Part shown: positions 61,108-64,000 of the stretch, piece after piece | Position numbering within the stretch: position 1 is the first letter of the stretch | How the letters are laid out: every line of letters starts with the position of its first letter | Origin: Caprella mutica | Lineage: Eukaryota; Arthropoda; Malacostraca; Amphipoda; Caprellidae | DNA length: 64,000 bases | Direction: 5' to 3' | Assembly (NCBI GenBank): GCA_947561585.1 | Contig: CANNZV010001128.1 | Span: 62,001 to 126,000, forward strand | Program-made: the position numbers and the translations under genes | The notes under the pieces: generated by a model | The model's database searches: none | What the model was told of the DNA's origin: nothing | The model's input: the letters and a program-made list of their open reading frames with translations, nothing else

Positions 61108-64000
61108 TAACTCTCACCGAGATAGTATGACCTTCGGAATAACTCTCACGAGATAGTTTGACATGTGGAATGTCTCCCGCGAGAGAGTACGACCTGCGGA
61201 ATGACTCTCACAAGATAGCTAGTACGACCTGCGGAATGACTCTCACGAGATAGTATGACCTGCTAAATGACTCACGAGAAAGTATGACTTGCGGAATGGC
61301 AATCACATGATAGTACAACCTGCGGAATAACTCTCACGATATAGTACGACTTGTGGAATGACTCACACCAGATAGTATAACCTTCGGTTTGACTCTCACG
61401 AGATAGTATCACCGGCAGTATGACTCTCACGATATAGTATCACCTGCAAAATGACTCACGAGATAGTATGACCTGCTAAATGATTCACGAGATAGGATGA
61501 GCTGCAGAATGACAATCACATGATAGTACAACCTGCGGAATAACTCTCACGATATAGTACGACCTGTGGAATGACTCACACCAGATAGTATAACCTTCGG
61601 TTTGACTCTCACGAGATAGTATCACCGGCAGTATGACTCTCACGAGATAGTATGATCTGCAGAATGACACTCACGAGATAGTACGATCTACGGAATGACA
61701 TTCACGAGATAGTACAATATGCGGAATAACTCTCACGAGATAGTACGACCTTCGAAATGACTCTCACGGGATAGTATGACCTGCAGAATGAGTCTCACGA
61801 GATAGTATGACCTGCGGGTTGACTCACGAGATAGTATGACTTTCAGAATGACTCACGAGATAGTATGACCTGCGGAAAGACTCTCAAGAGATAGTACAAC
61901 CTGCGGAATGAATCTCACGAGATAGTACAGCCTGCAGAGTAACTCTCACGAGATAGTACGGCCTGCAAAATGACTCTCCCGAGATAGTATGGCCTACGGA
62001 ATGACTCTCACGAGATAGTATGACCTGCAGAATGACTCACGAGATAGTATCACCTGCTGTATGACTCTCTCGAGCTAGTATGACCTGCGGAATGACTCTC
62101 AAAAGATAGTATCACCTGGAGAATGACTCTCACGAGATGGTATGACCTGCAGAATGACTCTCACAAGATAGCTAGCACGACCTGCAGAATTACTCTCACG
62201 AGATGGTATGACCTGCATAATGACAATCACGAGATAGTACATCCTGCGGAATAACTCTCACGAGATAGTATGACCTGCGGAATGACTCTCAAGAGATAGC
62301 TAGCACGACATGTGGAATGACTCTCACGAGATAGTATGACCTGCGGAATGACACTCACGAGATAGTACAGCCTGCGGAATGACTCTCACGAGATAGTACA
62401 ACCTGCAGAATGACACTCACGAGATAGTACGATCTACGGAATGACTCCACGAGATAGTATCACCTACGGAATGACTCTCACGAGATAGTATGACCTGCAG
62501 AATGATTCTCACGAGATAGTATCACCTGCTGAATGACTCTCACGAGCTAGTATAACCTGCGGAATGACTCTCAAAAGATAGTATCACCTGCAGAATGACT
62601 CTCACGAGATAGTATGACGTGCGGAATGACTCTCACGAAATAGTACGACCTGCGGAATGACTCTTTCAAAATAGCTATTGCAACTTCAGAATGACTCTCA
62701 CGAGATAGTATGACCTGCAGAATGACAATCACATGATAGTACAACCTGCAGAATAACTCTCACGAGATAGTACGACTTGTGGAATGACTCTGACGAGATA
62801 GTATGACCTACAGAATGTCTCTCACCAGATAGTATGAGCTTCGGATTGACTCTCACGAGATAGTATCACCGGCGGTATCACTCTCACGGGATAGTTTGAC
62901 ATAATAATGACTCACGAAATAGTATGACTAGCGGAATGACTCTCACGAGATAGTATGATCTGCGGAATGACTCTCACGAGATAGTATCGCTTGCGGAATG
63001 ATCCTCACGAGATAGTATGACATGCAAAATGACTCTCACGAGATAGTATCACCTGATGAATGACTCTCACAAGATAGTACGACCTGCAGAATGACTCTCA
63101 CGAGATAATACCACATGTGGAAGAACTCTCACCGAGATAGTACGACCTGCGGAATGACTCTCACAAGATAGCTAGTAAGACCTGTGGAATGACTCTTACG
63201 AGATAGTATGACCTGCATAATGACAATCACAAGATAGTACAACCTGCGACATGACTCACGAGATAGTATGACCTGCTGAATGACTCACGAGAAAGTATGA
63301 CTTGCGGAGTAACTCTCACGAGATAGTACGACCTGCGAAAAGACAGTATGACCTGTGGAATGACTCTCACGAGATAGTATGAACTTCGGCCTGACTCTCA
63401 CGAGATAGTATCACCTGCAAAATGACTCACGAGATAGTATGACCTGCTAAATGACTCACGAGAAAGTATGACTTGCGGAATGACAATCACATGATAGTAC
63501 AACCTGCGGAATAACTCTCACGATATAGTACGACCTGTGGAATGACTCACACCAGATAGTATAACCTTCGGTTTGACTCTCACGAGATAGTATCACCGGC
63601 AGTATGACTCTCTCGAGATAGTATCACCTGCAAAATGACTCTCGAGATAGTATGACCTGCTAAATGATTCACGAGATAGGATGAGCTGCAGAATGACAAT
63701 CACATGATAGTACAACCTGCGGAATAACTCTCAAGATATAGTACGACCTGTGGAATGACTCACACCAGATAGTATAACCTTCGGTTTGACTCTCACGAGA
63801 TAGTATCACCAGCAGTATGACTCTCACGAGATAGTATGACCTGCAGAATGACACTCACGAGATAGTACGATCTACGGAATGACACTCACGAGATAGTACA
63901 ACATGCGGAATAACTCTCACGAGATAGTACGACCTTCGAAATGACTCTCACGAGATTGTATGACCTTCGGAATAACTCTCACGATATAGTTTGACATGTG

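Larger units (their letters stand above)
31371..64000. repeat. 31-bp satellite array, hierarchical, continuing past the window
   Basis: The whole last 32.6 kb is a head-to-tail array of a 31-bp unit containing TGCGGAATGACTCTC then GAGATAGTA; roughly 1,000 units. Common variants are 28-bp units lacking TCT (so reading TGACTCACGAG), about 35-bp units with CTAGCAC or GGTAT inserted, and units with GATGG for GATAG. Substitutions recur in blocks, showing that multi-unit segments were duplicated as wholes. No gene or unrelated sequence interrupts it. Short minus-strand frames (up to 105 residues) follow from the unit's low stop content and are not genes. Confidence 0.95.
43384..64000. repeat. 10114-bp satellite super-repeat, second copy incomplete in window
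   Basis: Copy A runs about 43384-53497 and copy B from about 53498. The AACGTG landmark 44192/54306 and the 61-residue frames 44069/54183 and 46625/56739 keep an offset of 10114. After about 56934 the offset becomes 9862, so B lacks 252 bp present in A (about 46820-47070). After about 59482 it becomes 11488, because B has an additional 1626-bp duplication. Confidence 0.85.

Noticed and set aside
31802..63854. About two dozen minus-strand open frames (61-105 codons) with repeating peptides such as YYLVRVIPQVILSRES
   Set aside because: They follow mechanically from a 31-bp unit with few stops on that strand, shift frame every unit, and lack any start, length or domain consistency.
31371..64000. 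CRISPR-like look of regularly spaced ~30-bp repeats
   Set aside because: There are no unique spacers. The repeat is directly tandem, the context is eukaryotic transposons, and no cas genes are present.

Overview
The window looks like a gene-poor, repeat-rich stretch of an animal genome, most likely an insect or other arthropod. It is AT-rich outside the satellite. It contains a Pao/BEL LTR retrotransposon, a mariner-like transposase remnant, a probable hAT element and several decayed non-LTR retrotransposon fragments. I found no host gene, tRNA, rRNA, operon or CRISPR array. The species cannot be named from sequence alone.

Layout. (1) 1-4618: old repeats. These are a reverse-transcriptase remnant (936-1580, minus), a 3-copy tandem repeat, an 828-bp element with inverted ends (2157-2984), small hairpins and a 20-bp x4 minisatellite. 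(2) 4619-31367: one very large imperfect palindrome. Its two arms are about 3 kb each once later insertions are removed, and they meet at a 160-bp spacer (8302-8461). The right arm was later split by a Pao/BEL element (9207-21359, target duplication AAAGC), a probable solo LTR (22109-23084, ACAAG) and a 6.7-kb DNA transposon (23943-30625, target TA). The uninterrupted left arm shows the pre-insertion sites. The BEL element carries a tandem-repeat-armed foldback-like insert (about 11499-15225) and a 5'-truncated non-LTR element (17134-18300). The TA element carries a probable hAT element (24873-28108, 8-bp duplication TTAATGAC), which holds smaller inverted-repeat elements. Nesting reaches four levels. 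(3) 31371-64000: a continuous satellite of a 31-bp unit (roughly 1,000 units, still running at the window end). It has nested higher-order duplications of 744, 1626, about 1950, 2336 and 10114 bp.

No reading frame here is an intact functional gene. The BEL gag, protease, reverse transcriptase, RNase H and integrase regions are all recognisable, but a frameshift in gag, two in-frame stops, two insertions and a deletion break them. The most unusual parts are the palindrome with the same 12-bp motif at all four inner corners, the hierarchical satellite that abuts its right tip, a monomer-like piece of that satellite inside the palindrome's right arm, and small elements sharing one core with different tandem-repeat arms.
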